Notes under the pieces: model-generated | Seen by the model: the letters and a program-made list of their open reading frames with translations, nothing else | What the model was told of the DNA's origin: nothing | Databases searched by the model: none | Part shown: positions 9,660-18,107 of the stretch, one piece after another | Layout of the letters: each line of letters starts with the position of its first letter | Position numbering within the stretch: the stretch's first letter is position 1 | NCBI GenBank assembly: GCA_947589035.1 | Contig: CANPYZ010000013.1 | Location: 1 to 58,027 of the forward strand | Reading direction: 5' to 3' | Length of the DNA stretch: 58,027 nucleotides | From: an uncultured Clostridia bacterium | GTDB taxonomy: Bacteria > Bacillota > Clostridia > Oscillospirales > Ruminococcaceae | Made by a program: the position numbers and the translations under genes

Positions 9660-12600
9660 TTGGAATCTAATACTTTTGCTTCTCTGCAAATCGGTCTTGC
9701 TTCGCCTGAACGTATTCGGGAATGGTCCTATGGTGTTGTGGAAAGACCGGAAACCATTAACTACAGAACTCAGAAACCGGAAACCGGCGGTTTGTATTGC
9801 GAACGTATTTTCGGACCAATTAAAGACTGGGAATGCCATTGCGGAAAATTCAAAAAAATTCGCTTTAAAGGGAAAATTTGCGACCGCTGCGGCGTAGAAG
9901 TGACCCGTGCCAAAGTCCGCCGTGAACGAATGGGACATATTGAACTCGCTGCTCCTGTTTCTCACATCTGGTATTTCAAAGGTACGCCCTCCCGTATTGG
10001 TCAAGTTCTGGAAATTTCTCAGAAACGTTTGGAAGAAGTGCTTTACTTCACGAAATATGTTGTCATTGAACCCGGCGAAACTGCATTACTGAAAAATACT
10101 CTCCTCACAGAAGAAGAATATACAAAAAATGTAGAAAAATATGGAGATGCATTCATTGCGGAAATGGGTGCGGAAGCAATTCAATGGCTTTTAGACGAAT
10201 ACGACCCTGAAAATTATGTTCGCTTTTTTGAAGCACATATGCCCGTGCTGTCAAAAATTTTAGATATGCCGGAACAGGATATTCGTGCTTATTTGCACAA
10301 AATGCATTACTTCATTGAATTTGCAGGTGAAACGGGCTATCAGGACGGGGATATTATTTCTTACGCCGAATATAAAGAAATCGTTTTGCCATATAACCGC
10401 AAATGTGAAGACGACGGCAACCCTGTTTCCATTGCGAGAACTGGTTTTGAATATATTCTTGCGCTTTTCGATGAGAAATTCGACCCCACGAATGAAGAAT
10501 ATGCAGAAATGCGCAAGGAAAATTGGGTTAATGATTTGCAATATACTGCTAATGACCTCAAAAATGAATTGAAAGGCTTGCCTAACGGACAGAAGAAAAT
10601 TAAACTGCTTAAGCGTTTAGAAATTATTGAAGCTTTTCTCCAGTCCGGAAATAAGCCTGCATGGATGATTATGAACGTTGTTCCGGTCATTCCGCCGGAT
10701 TTGCGCCCAATGGTTATGCTTGACGGCGGAAGATATGCTACTTCTGATTTGAATGACCTCTACCGGAGAGTGATTAACAGAAATAACCGTTTACAACGTA
10801 TGCTGAAATTGGAAGCCCCTGACATTATCGTCCGTAATGAAAAACGTATGCTTCAGGAAGCTGTAGATGCGTTAATTGATAACGGCAGACACGGCAGACC
10901 CGTTACCGGTCCGAATAACCGTGCGCTGAAATCTCTTTCCGATATGCTGAAAGGGAAACAAGGGCGTTTCCGTCAGAATCTTCTCGGAAAACGTGTTGAC
11001 TATTCCGGGCGTTCCGTTATTGTTGTAGGTCCTGAACTGAAAATGTATCAATGCGGCTTGCCGAAAGAAATGGCTTTAGAATTATTTAAGCCTTTCGTTC
11101 TGAAACGCCTTGTTGACACGGGTGTCATCGCCAATATCAAAAGCGCAAGGAAAATTGTTGACCGTGCTACAGATAAATCCGTATGGGACGCACTCGAACA
11201 TGTCATTAAATCCCACCCAGTATTATTAAACCGTGCGCCTACACTTCACCGTTTAGGTATTCAGGCTTTTGAACCAATTCTGGTTGAAGGGCGTGCGCTG
11301 AAACTTCACCCTTTAGTGTGTTCAGCATTTAACGCCGATTTCGACGGCGACCAGATGGCAGTGCATTTACCGCTTTCCGCAGAAGCACAGGCAGAAGCAA
11401 GATTTCTCATGCTTGCCGCTAATAACTTGCTGAAACCTTCTGACGGTCGTCCGGTTGCTGTACCTTCTCAGGATATGGTATTAGGTTCTTACTATTTAAC
11501 ACTCCTGAAAGAAGACGACAAAGGCGCAGGAAAATGTTTCCGTGATGTTGATGAAGCCATGATGGCATATTATGAAGGCGATGTCACTTTACACGCCCCG
11601 ATTAAAGTCAGAATCACTAAAGACATTGCCGAAAAGAAACTTTCTAAAATTATCGACTGCACAATTGGCAGATTGATTTTCAATGAAAATATTCCACAAG
11701 ACCTCGGTTATGTGGACAGAACAAAATCTGAACGGCAGTTTGATTTAGAAATTTCGTTCTTAGTCCGTAAAGGACAGCTTTCAGAAATTATTGACAGATG
11801 TATTAAAATTCACGGCACAACTACAACTTCTGAAGTTTTAGATAAAATTAAGGCTTTAGGGTTTAAATATTCCACAAAATCCGGAATTACGACTGCTGTA
11901 TGTGATGCAACGATTCCGCCGCAGAAAAAAGAAATTCTTGCGGCAGCAGATGCGAAAATCAACGAAATTGATAAAATGTATACTAACGGGTATATTTCTT
12001 CCCAGGAAAAATCTCAACTTGTTGTGCAGACCTGGAACCAGGCTACAGAAGACGTGACAGAAGCTTTACAGAAAAATATGAACCCGTATAACCCAATTCA
12101 AATGATGGCGCATTCCGGCGCACGTGGTTCAATTGCACAGCTCCGTCAACTTGCGGGAATGCGTGGACTGATTGCCAATACTTCCGGCGCAACAATTGAA
12201 ATTCCTATTCGTGCGAATTACCGTGAAGGGCTGAACATTATGGAATACTTCCTTTCTTCCCGTGGCGCAAGAAAAGGTCTTGCCGATACGGCTTTAAGAA
12301 CAGCAGACTCCGGTTATTTAACCCGCCGACTTGTTGACGTTTCACAAGATGTCATTATTCGTGAACAGGATTGCGGAACAGGTGATGGTATTGAAATTTA
12401 CGAAATCCGCAACGGCACAGAATTAATTGAAAAAATGCAGGACAGACTTGCAGGGCGTTTCCTTTGTCAGGATTTACGAGATGAAACGACTGGTGAATTA
12501 ATCATCAGCAAAGACAAACTCTTAACGGAAAAAGATGCTCTCAAAATTATTGACCTCGGTATTGAACGCATTAAAATTCGTTCCGTTCTCAAATGCAAGG

Positions 12601-13640
12601 CGAAAAAAGGCGTTTGCGCAAAATGCTACGGCGCAAACCTTGCCAATAATAACCTTGTTTCCGTTGGTGAAGCCGTTGGCATTATTGCGGCGCAGTCTAT
12701 CGGTGAACCAGGTACACAACTTACTATGCGTACGTTCCACACCGGCGGTATCGCCTCCGGCGGTGAAGGGGATATTACACAGGGTCTTCCCCGTGTAGAA
12801 GAACTTTTCGAGGCAAGAAAACCGAAAAATGCTGCAATTATTGCAAGTATTGACGGCGTGATTCACTTAGAAGAAGTGAAAACAACCAGAACGCTGACAA
12901 TTAAAAATCCGGAAACGGGTGAAGAAATCAGCGAAATTATCCCTTATAACTATAAATATAAAGTTCATGAGGGCGACATCGTGAAAAAAGGCGACCACTT
13001 AACGGAAGGAAACGTTTCTCCGGCAAGAATCCTTGAAGTTTTAGATACTTCCGCTGTACAGGATTATATTATTATTGAAGTACAGAAAGTGTATCGTTTA
13101 CAAGGTGTTGACATTAACGACAAACACATTGAAGTCATTGTTCGGCAAATGCTCCGGAAAGTTCGCATTGAAGATGCTGGAAGCGGAAATGATATTCCTT
13201 CTTCAGAATATTTACTTCCTGGAACGTTAATTGACCGTAAACATGTTGACGATATTAACGAACGGATTCAGGCGTTAATTGATGCTGGACAGACAGATTT
13301 ACAGCTTGTCACAACTTCCCCTATATTACAAGGCATTACTAAAGCGGCTTCCAGTTCGGAAAGTTTCATGTCCGCCGCTTCATTCCAGGAAACAACAAAA
13401 GCCCTTTCCGATGCGGCTATCCGTGGAAAAATTGACCATCTGGAAGGCTTGAAAGAAAATGTTATCATTGGTAAACTCGTTCCTGCCGGAACAGGTATGG
13501 ACATTTACAATAATATCCAGATTGTTCGCACGGCAAAAGTTTCCCCTCCCCCCGTTCCTGAAACGCCTATTGTACCAACTGAACATTTTGCACCGGCTGA
13601 ACATTCTCCTAATCCTACACCAACAACGACAATTTTATAA
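9660..13640 (+). CDS. rpoC: RNA polymerase beta' subunit
   Basis: Largest catalytic subunit of RNA polymerase. The start is TTG at 9660, 8 bp after a GGAGG that overlaps the end of rpoB; 1326 residues. Visible are the N-terminal zinc site ([22 protein letters not shown]), the catalytic [12 protein letters not shown] loop that binds the active-site Mg, the bridge/trigger region with [13 protein letters not shown], and the second zinc site ([13 protein letters not shown]). The last 30 residues form a Pro/Thr-rich tail (SPPPVPETP ... PTPTTTIL) beyond the conserved core. A strong terminator follows 8 bp after the stop. Confidence 0.99.
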   Translation: MESNTFASLQIGLASPERIREWSYGVVERPETINYRTQKPETGGLYCERIFGPIKDWECHCGKFKKIRFKGKICDRCGVEVTRAKVRRERMGHIELAAPVSHIWYFKGTPSRIGQVLEISQKRLEEVLYFTKYVVIEPGETALLKNTLLTEEEYTKNVEKYGDAFIAEMGAEAIQWLLDEYDPENYVRFFEAHMPVLSKILDMPEQDIRAYLHKMHYFIEFAGETGYQDGDIISYAEYKEIVLPYNRKCEDDGNPVSIARTGFEYILALFDEKFDPTNEEYAEMRKENWVNDLQYTANDLKNELKGLPNGQKKIKLLKRLEIIEAFLQSGNKPAWMIMNVVPVIPPDLRPMVMLDGGRYATSDLNDLYRRVINRNNRLQRMLKLEAPDIIVRNEKRMLQEAVDALIDNGRHGRPVTGPNNRALKSLSDMLKGKQGRFRQNLLGKRVDYSGRSVIVVGPELKMYQCGLPKEMALELFKPFVLKRLVDTGVIANIKSARKIVDRATDKSVWDALEHVIKSHPVLLNRAPTLHRLGIQAFEPILVEGRALKLHPLVCSAFNADFDGDQMAVHLPLSAEAQAEARFLMLAANNLLKPSDGRPVAVPSQDMVLGSYYLTLLKEDDKGAGKCFRDVDEAMMAYYEGDVTLHAPIKVRITKDIAEKKLSKIIDCTIGRLIFNENIPQDLGYVDRTKSERQFDLEISFLVRKGQLSEIIDRCIKIHGTTTTSEVLDKIKALGFKYSTKSGITTAVCDATIPPQKKEILAAADAKINEIDKMYTNGYISSQEKSQLVVQTWNQATEDVTEALQKNMNPYNPIQMMAHSGARGSIAQLRQLAGMRGLIANTSGATIEIPIRANYREGLNIMEYFLSSRGARKGLADTALRTADSGYLTRRLVDVSQDVIIREQDCGTGDGIEIYEIRNGTELIEKMQDRLAGRFLCQDLRDETTGELIISKDKLLTEKDALKIIDLGIERIKIRSVLKCKAKKGVCAKCYGANLANNNLVSVGEAVGIIAAQSIGEPGTQLTMRTFHTGGIASGGEGDITQGLPRVEELFEARKPKNAAIIASIDGVIHLEEVKTTRTLTIKNPETGEEISEIIPYNYKYKVHEGDIVKKGDHLTEGNVSPARILEVLDTSAVQDYIIIEVQKVYRLQGVDINDKHIEVIVRQMLRKVRIEDAGSGNDIPSSEYLLPGTLIDRKHVDDINERIQALIDAGQTDLQLVTTSPILQGITKAASSSESFMSAASFQETTKALSDAAIRGKIDHLEGLKENVIIGKLVPAGTGMDIYNNIQIVRTAKVSPPPVPETPIVPTEHFAPAEHSPNPTPTTTIL

Positions 13641-13647
13641 TTCTTGA

Positions 13648-13692
13648 AAAACTGCACTGTCCGTAAATTTTCGGGCGGTGCAGTTTATTTTC
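13648..13692 (+). terminator. Terminator of rpoBC
   Basis: A stem of about 15 bp, from AAACTGCAC to GTGCAGTTT, with a short AT loop and a following T-rich run. The deacetylase gene ends just beyond on the other strand. Confidence 0.88.
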
Positions 13693-13698
13693 AAAATT

Positions 13699-14577
13699 TT
13701 ATTCCTGTAAAACTTTACTGAAAAATTCTTCCGTGGAATATTCCGGATTCCGGTTGTAACGTGATAAACCGTAAAGGCATTCAGGATTTTCTGTAATATA
13801 ATTCCCTTCTTCCCTGCAAATTAACGTACAAATATAGCCGAGTTCTTTCAGTACCGGAATACTTTCCCGACAGACAAAACCATAAGGATATGCAAATATT
13901 TTTGTTGTTAATCCTGTTTTTTCCTGCATTCTGTTCTGAAATTTTTCTAAATCAGCTTTTAACATTTGTGTATAAGCATTTTCATCTTCTCCATACCGAA
14001 TAGAACAACCTGCCCTTTCCTGATTGCTATGTAAATTATAAGTATGATTTCCGATTTCAATTCTTCCTGATTTCTGCAACGCTTCCACGTCTTCCCACGT
14101 CAGATAGGAATAATTTTCCGCATGAGGGTCTTTTTCCGCTGTGACATCTGTATAATACCCCACTAAAGAAATTACTGCCTGCATATCATATTCTTCCAGA
14201 ATTGGCAAGGCTGAAGATAAATTATTATAAAATCCGTCGTCAAATGTTAGCAGAATTGGCTTTTCCGGCAGCGTTCCCTTGTGTTCCGTGTAATTGAAAA
14301 GCTCCTGCACGGTAACTGTTTCATAGCCGTTCGCATAAAGATAATATATATCTTCCGCAAACGCTTCCGGCGAAAGCTGGTACTCTGTTTGCGGATTTTC
14401 CGTAATGCTATGATACATCACCACCGGAAGAAATATTCCTTTATCTTCACTTTTATTTGCACTTCCGGAAGTTTTCAGCGAACTGTGCAGAAAATTTCCT
14501 ATTCCTAAAATCATTACCACTATCACATCTAAAATTAAAAAGAATTTCATTTTTTCCGTCCGATAACACCCGTACAT
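13699..14577 (-). CDS. Membrane-anchored polysaccharide deacetylase, possibly sporulation-linked
   Basis: 292 residues. One N-terminal membrane segment (about residues 11-31) is followed by a NodB/CE4 deacetylase domain outside the membrane. Motif 1 is TFDDG (111-115) and the metal histidines are H178 and H183 in HTYNLH. Family enzymes remove acetyl groups from peptidoglycan or related glycans. The start at 14577 is chosen for its GAGGTGA site 6 bp upstream; an ATG nine codons later has no good site. It diverges from spoIIP across 92 bp, and a sigma-E-like promoter reads toward it, so expression in the mother cell during sporulation is inferred. The exact substrate is unknown. Confidence 0.88.
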   Translation of the reverse strand: MYGCYRTEKMKFFLILDVIVVMILGIGNFLHSSLKTSGSANKSEDKGIFLPVVMYHSITENPQTEYQLSPEAFAEDIYYLYANGYETVTVQELFNYTEHKGTLPEKPILLTFDDGFYNNLSSALPILEEYDMQAVISLVGYYTDVTAEKDPHAENYSYLTWEDVEALQKSGRIEIGNHTYNLHSNQERAGCSIRYGEDENAYTQMLKADLEKFQNRMQEKTGLTTKIFAYPYGFVCRESIPVLKELGYICTLICREEGNYITENPECLYGLSRYNRNPEYSTEEFFSKVLQE

Positions 14578-14601
14578 CTTCCATCACCTCGTCTTTTTCT
14601 G

Positions 14602-14630
14602 AATATATGCCGAATATTCCGGAATTATTC
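14602..14630 (-). promoter_or_regulatory. Sigma-E-like promoter of the deacetylase
   Basis: GAATAAT (14624-14630), 14-bp spacer, CATATATT (14602-14609) on the minus strand, close to the Bacillus sigma-E form (kmATATT, N14, CATACAnT). It overlaps the opposing spoIIP promoter. Confidence 0.5.
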
Positions 14631-14640
14631 TGCATATAGT
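14612..14640 (+). promoter_or_regulatory. Sigma-E-like promoter of spoIIP
   Basis: GAATATT (14612-14618), exactly 14 bp, then CATATAGT (14633-14640). Only one position of the -10 differs from the Bacillus sigma-E consensus. The predicted start lies about 10 bp before the GGAG ribosome site, which supports the spoIIP start at 14670. Confidence 0.65.
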
Positions 14641-14669
14641 ATAACAGAAAATGCTTGGAGATGAAAAAT

Positions 14670-15791
14670 ATGTACCCGAAAATCAATTCCTTTCTGAAAA
14701 AATTAACCCTGTTCGGCACGATTGCCCTTTTATTCACCGCTGGTGCTGGATGTTTAATTCAATATGTTCCTGTGTTGTCAGAAGCTGCTTATGAAAAACT
14801 TCACCCCGAAACAAATTCTATTCCGGAAAATTCCCCTCCAGATTTACTTCAGCCGGAATTTTACCTTTCGCAGGGATTCGGGATTCTCGAACAATCTAAT
14901 TCCGCTGTACAGGTTACCGCTACGGAAACAGAAACTATTCCGGAAGTTTCTGACCCGGGTGAAAAACCTTATCCTGAAAATTGGACGTTTACTGGTGGTA
15001 TAGTTGAACAAATGACTTACAGCGAATTTTCCGGTACAAATTTTTTCTCTTTGCCCCTTGCCGGACAGGTTCAGAATAAAACTTCCCTTTCTAATTCGAT
15101 GTTATACGAAGAAAGCCGGATTCTTCCTGAATTTCATATTCAGAAAAATTCTTCTCCGCAAATTTTAATTATGCACACCCACACAACGGAAAGCTTTGAA
15201 CCGGAAGAACGGGAATTTTTCGATGCGAATTTCAACTACCGGACAACTGACCCTTCTAAAAATGTCATCATGATTGGAAACCAAATCGCTGAACAACTTG
15301 AATCAGCCGGATTCAGTGTCATTCATGATACAACTATACATGATTATCCATCTTATACGGGTTCTTATGAACGCAGTGCCGAAACGGTCAAAAACATTTT
15401 AACGCAATACCCAGATATTCAAATTGTTTTAGATATTCACCGTGATGCTATCGGGGATAGTTCTTTAATTAAACAGCCCGTTGCCGAAATTAACGGAAAA
15501 AAAGCCAGTCAGATTATGATTATCTCTGGTTGTGATGATGGAACAATGAATATGCCAAATTATCTGCAAAATTTTCATTTCGCTTGTACATTACAGCAAC
15601 AAATGGAATTGGATTTTCCCGGGCTGACAAGACCAATTTTATTTGATTACCGGAAATATAATCAGGACTTAACTACCGGAAGCATTTTAATTGAAGTCGG
15701 CTCTCATGGCAACACCCTTGACCAAGTCCGTTATTCCGGCGAGTTAATCGGAAAATCTCTTGTTCACATGCTTGAAAAATTGGAGGAATAA
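14670..15791 (+). CDS. spoIIP: Stage II sporulation protein P
   Basis: Peptidoglycan amidase/endopeptidase that, with SpoIID and SpoIIM, drives membrane migration during forespore engulfment. The 373-residue protein has an N-terminal membrane segment, a spacer of low conservation and a C-terminal SpoIIP domain with HTHTTES, DIHRDA and VGSHGNT, which contain the usual metal and catalytic residues. The ATG at 14670 is preferred: GGAG is 9 bp upstream, whereas a TTG at 14655 precedes that site and lies almost at the predicted transcript start. A sigma-E-like promoter fits its known control. A small membrane-protein gene follows after 3 bp. Confidence 0.95.
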   Translation: MYPKINSFLKKLTLFGTIALLFTAGAGCLIQYVPVLSEAAYEKLHPETNSIPENSPPDLLQPEFYLSQGFGILEQSNSAVQVTATETETIPEVSDPGEKPYPENWTFTGGIVEQMTYSEFSGTNFFSLPLAGQVQNKTSLSNSMLYEESRILPEFHIQKNSSPQILIMHTHTTESFEPEEREFFDANFNYRTTDPSKNVIMIGNQIAEQLESAGFSVIHDTTIHDYPSYTGSYERSAETVKNILTQYPDIQIVLDIHRDAIGDSSLIKQPVAEINGKKASQIMIISGCDDGTMNMPNYLQNFHFACTLQQQMELDFPGLTRPILFDYRKYNQDLTTGSILIEVGSHGNTLDQVRYSGELIGKSLVHMLEKLEE

Positions 15792-15794
15792 TTC

Positions 15795-16082
15795 ATGAAA
15801 TACCGTCGTTTTTTTATCGGAATCATCTTGCATATTTTACTCAGCAGTGTGCTTTTCGGCGCAGTGATTGTTTACCAGAAAAGTTATAACACCACTCATC
15901 TTGAACCAATTCAAATGGCTGATGTCACTTTACAGGAAACACACGCAGACATTCAAATTCTGCATTATCATTTCCCCTTTCAACTTCCCGCAGAAAATAG
16001 CTTTTTCTATTATGTCACGTATTTGCTGACTGATACGCCTTTTCACGAATGGACAGCAATTTTCGACTTCATAAAAAATTAA
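15795..16082 (+). CDS. Small membrane protein of unknown function downstream of spoIIP
   Basis: 95 residues, start at 15795 with GGAGG overlapping the spoIIP stop region. It has one N-terminal hydrophobic segment (about residues 6-26) and a short, probably extracytoplasmic remainder without cysteine or any motif I recognise. Its 3-bp spacing from spoIIP suggests co-transcription and possibly a sporulation role, but that is inference from position only. Confidence 0.65.
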   Translation: MKYRRFFIGIILHILLSSVLFGAVIVYQKSYNTTHLEPIQMADVTLQETHADIQILHYHFPFQLPAENSFFYYVTYLLTDTPFHEWTAIFDFIKN

Positions 16083-16115
16083 CAAATTATTCACTGAATA
16101 TTTATGCAATTTCTC

Positions 16116-16144
16116 TTGCAAAATCTTCCGGAATGTGTTATAAT
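16116..16144 (+). promoter_or_regulatory. Promoter of the tRNA pair
   Basis: TTGCAA (16116-16121) and TATAAT (16139-16144), 17-bp spacer, 11 bp before the tRNA-Arg gene. Confidence 0.75.
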
Positions 16145-16155
16145 TAATTCATAAC

Positions 16156-16232
16156 GTGCCTGTAGTTTAGTTGGATAAAACAGAGGACTCCGACTCCTCA
16201 GAGCGCAGATTCGAGTTCTGTCAGGCACACCA
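16156..16232 (+). tRNA. tRNA-Arg (CCG anticodon)
   Basis: Acceptor stem GTGCCTG/CAGGCAC. The anticodon arm is GAGGA-CTCCGAC-TCCTC, giving anticodon CCG, and the T loop is TTCGAGT. The CCA end is encoded. Reads CGG codons. Confidence 0.95.
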
Positions 16233-16236
16233 CAAA

Positions 16237-16310
16237 CGGGATGTGGCTCAGCTTGGTAGAGCGCTTGCTTTGGGAGCAAGATGCCGCAGGTTCGAATCCT
16301 GTCATCCCGA
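16237..16310 (+). tRNA. tRNA-Pro (TGG anticodon)
   Basis: Acceptor stem CGGGATG/CATCCCG, anticodon arm CTTGC-TTTGGGA-GCAAG with anticodon TGG, T loop TTCGAAT. Unlike its neighbour it does not encode CCA (CTG follows the discriminator base), so CCA must be added by the nucleotidyltransferase. Confidence 0.95.
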
Positions 16311-16316
16311 CTGTTG

Positions 16317-16353
16317 AAAAATATACCTGTTTTTGCAGGTATATTTTTCTTTT
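16317..16353 (+). terminator. Terminator of the tRNA operon
   Basis: AAAAATATACCTG and CAGGTATATTTTT form a 13-bp stem, followed by TTCTTTTTT. Confidence 0.85.
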
Positions 16354-16365
16354 TTGCAAAATCAC

Positions 16366-16394
16366 TTGCATTTTATTTTAAAATCTGCTATAAT
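16366..16394 (+). promoter_or_regulatory. Promoter of the dockerin gene
   Basis: TTGCAT (16366-16371) and TATAAT (16389-16394) with a 17-bp spacer, 29 bp before the TTG start. Confidence 0.75.
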
Positions 16395-16423
16395 AAAGAA
16401 AATATCAGAAAGGGGTCATTTTT

Positions 16424-17824
16424 TTGAAAAAATATCTTCAATATGTTTCTGTTTTTACTGCAATCTGCTTTACGCTTTCCGGATTGCTGATTCAGCAGAA
16501 AAATCCTTCTGTAAAGGCGGAAGATGCACCAAAAATTGTTGTGGTTGGTGACAGCATTTCTTCCGGTGAAGGACTTGCTGAAGGCGAAAAGTCCTACGTT
16601 GATTGGGTAGATGCTTACACCGATGCGGAAATTTCCAACTTTGCGCAGGATAATTACACAACTGGCGATATTCTGGAAAGTTTAGAAAATCCTGAAATTC
16701 AACAGGCTCTTTCCGAAGCGGATTTCATTTTCGTGACTGCCGGAATGGAAGATGTCATGAATCCATTTTTCGGGAAAGCGCAGGAATATATGGAACAATT
16801 CGGATTTGAACAATTTTCCGATGTATTTTATGCAGAACTTGCGGATTATGGCATTTATTCCGAAGATGAATTGCTAATTTATTCCAATCAGCTGGGAGCA
16901 GCTGTGCGTTCCAATCAACAAACCGCTGCCGAAAATTTCAACGCCATTGTGGAAAATCTTTCCCAATATCAGCAGGCGAAAATCATTTACCAAACTGTTT
17001 ATAATGCAACAGATACTATTGAAAATTATAGCTCTCTTTCAGCGAAAAGACAACTCGCTTACAGTTCTGTTTGCAATCCAGTTAATTCCGTGGTGAATAA
17101 TTGTTTCAATAACTATCTGTATGAACTCGAAGAAAATGGAATGTGCCTTGTTGCAGACGTGTACACAGCTTTTAAGGGCTATGCTTACCAGTATACGAAT
17201 TTAAATTTTCTGGATGCTAACCCCACGGCAGAAGGACATGCTTTAATTGCTGATTTAATGATAGAAAAAGCCGGACTGGAAAAGCATGATATTCCTGAAC
17301 CGCCTACGGAGACAACCACGGAAACTACCACTTCCACAACGCTGGAAACTACCACTACAACTGAAACTACTACTACAACCGAAACAACTACTACTTCCAC
17401 TACAACTGAAACTACCACTACAACTGAAACAACTACTACTTCCACAACACCGGAAACAATCACCACGCCAGAAACAACTTCCACTTCTTCCACAACAACT
17501 ACGACTTCAACAACAACTTCCACTACTTCTACAACGGAAACTACCTCAGAAACAACTTCAACAACTGTAGAAACTTTCCCTCTCGGTGACCTCAATAACG
17601 ACCAGAAAGTCAACGCCGTTGATGCGGCTCTCGTTCTCCAGGCTGCTGCAAACATTGGAGCAGGTCTTCCAAATGGTCTCCTCTCAGAAGCTGAATTTTC
17701 CGCTGATGTCAATCAAGATAAAAAAATTAATGCCTCTGATGCTGCATTCATTTTGCAATATGCTGCTGAAAACGGTGCCGGAAATTTTCAGGATTCTTTT
17801 GAAAAATACATGCAAACTCAATAA
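16424..17824 (+). CDS. Secreted SGNH-hydrolase-like protein with dockerin
   Basis: 466 residues, TTG start 8 bp after AAGGGG. Order: signal peptide (1-32), SGNH/GDSL-like domain (about 36-285), Thr/Glu-rich linker (about 293-385), type I-like dockerin (387-453) with two calcium loops, DLNNDQKVNAVD and DVNQDKKINASD. Block I is GDSIS (S44 as nucleophile) and the terminal histidine is H272 in DANPTAEGH. The block that usually reads GxND is GMED (107-110), so the oxyanion Asn is replaced by Glu. Dockerins bind cohesins on scaffoldins, so the protein probably joins a cellulosome- or amylosome-like complex. Substrate unknown; an ester-cleaving role is plausible but the replaced residue makes activity uncertain. 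Confidence 0.87.
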   Translation: MKKYLQYVSVFTAICFTLSGLLIQQKNPSVKAEDAPKIVVVGDSISSGEGLAEGEKSYVDWVDAYTDAEISNFAQDNYTTGDILESLENPEIQQALSEADFIFVTAGMEDVMNPFFGKAQEYMEQFGFEQFSDVFYAELADYGIYSEDELLIYSNQLGAAVRSNQQTAAENFNAIVENLSQYQQAKIIYQTVYNATDTIENYSSLSAKRQLAYSSVCNPVNSVVNNCFNNYLYELEENGMCLVADVYTAFKGYAYQYTNLNFLDANPTAEGHALIADLMIEKAGLEKHDIPEPPTETTTETTTSTTLETTTTTETTTTTETTTTSTTTETTTTTETTTTSTTPETITTPETTSTSSTTTTTSTTTSTTSTTETTSETTSTTVETFPLGDLNNDQKVNAVDAALVLQAAANIGAGLPNGLLSEAEFSADVNQDKKINASDAAFILQYAAENGAGNFQDSFEKYMQTQ

Positions 17825-17835
17825 TTTTTCTTTTT

Positions 17836-17864
17836 GTTCTGCATGACCTCATGCAGAACTTTTC
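17836..17864 (+). terminator. Terminator of the dockerin gene
   Basis: Perfect 11-bp stem GTTCTGCATGA/TCATGCAGAAC with a CC loop, then TTTTCTTT. Confidence 0.88.
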
Positions 17865-17930
17865 TTTGTGCATTGTGCTTTTATTTTCCGGAATATCTTT
17901 GTACAATATGCAGATTTTGTAAATTATATC

Positions 17931-17959
17931 TTGTATTTGTCCGATTTTTTTGCTATAAT
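17931..17959 (+). promoter_or_regulatory. Promoter of the GGDEF-EAL gene
   Basis: TTGTAT (17931-17936) and TATAAT (17954-17959) with a preceding TG, 17-bp spacer. It leaves a leader of about 140 nt. Confidence 0.7.
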
Positions 17960-17967
17960 ATAGATAA

Positions 17968-18040
17968 GTATCTTATACGATACAAATCACTTTGTTTTTC
18001 AGAAAGAAAACGTTTTCCGTTGCGGAAACTATTTTTCTGA
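17968..18040 (+). promoter_or_regulatory. Structured leader of the GGDEF-EAL gene
   Basis: The leader holds a small hairpin GTATC/GATAC (17968-17983) and a longer one with outer arms TCAGAAA/TTTCTGA (17999-18040) and an inner TTTCCG/CGGAAA stem. It matches no riboswitch class I know; the conserved c-di-GMP-I core is not present. Could be an mRNA-stabilising or attenuator structure. Confidence 0.3.
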
Positions 18041-18107
18041 TTTTCTCTGCAAATTTACCTTAAAACTCAACAAAAAAATATTATTAAGAAATACAAAGGT
18101 GACTATT

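Noticed and set aside
17185-17712. Minus-strand ORF of Val/Glu repeats opposite the dockerin gene
   Set aside because: It is the complement of the Thr-rich linker (ACx codons); no ribosome site, no homologous character.
17960-18107. c-di-GMP riboswitch ahead of the GGDEF-EAL gene
   Set aside because: The leader has hairpins but lacks the conserved c-di-GMP-I core, so only a structured leader is reported.
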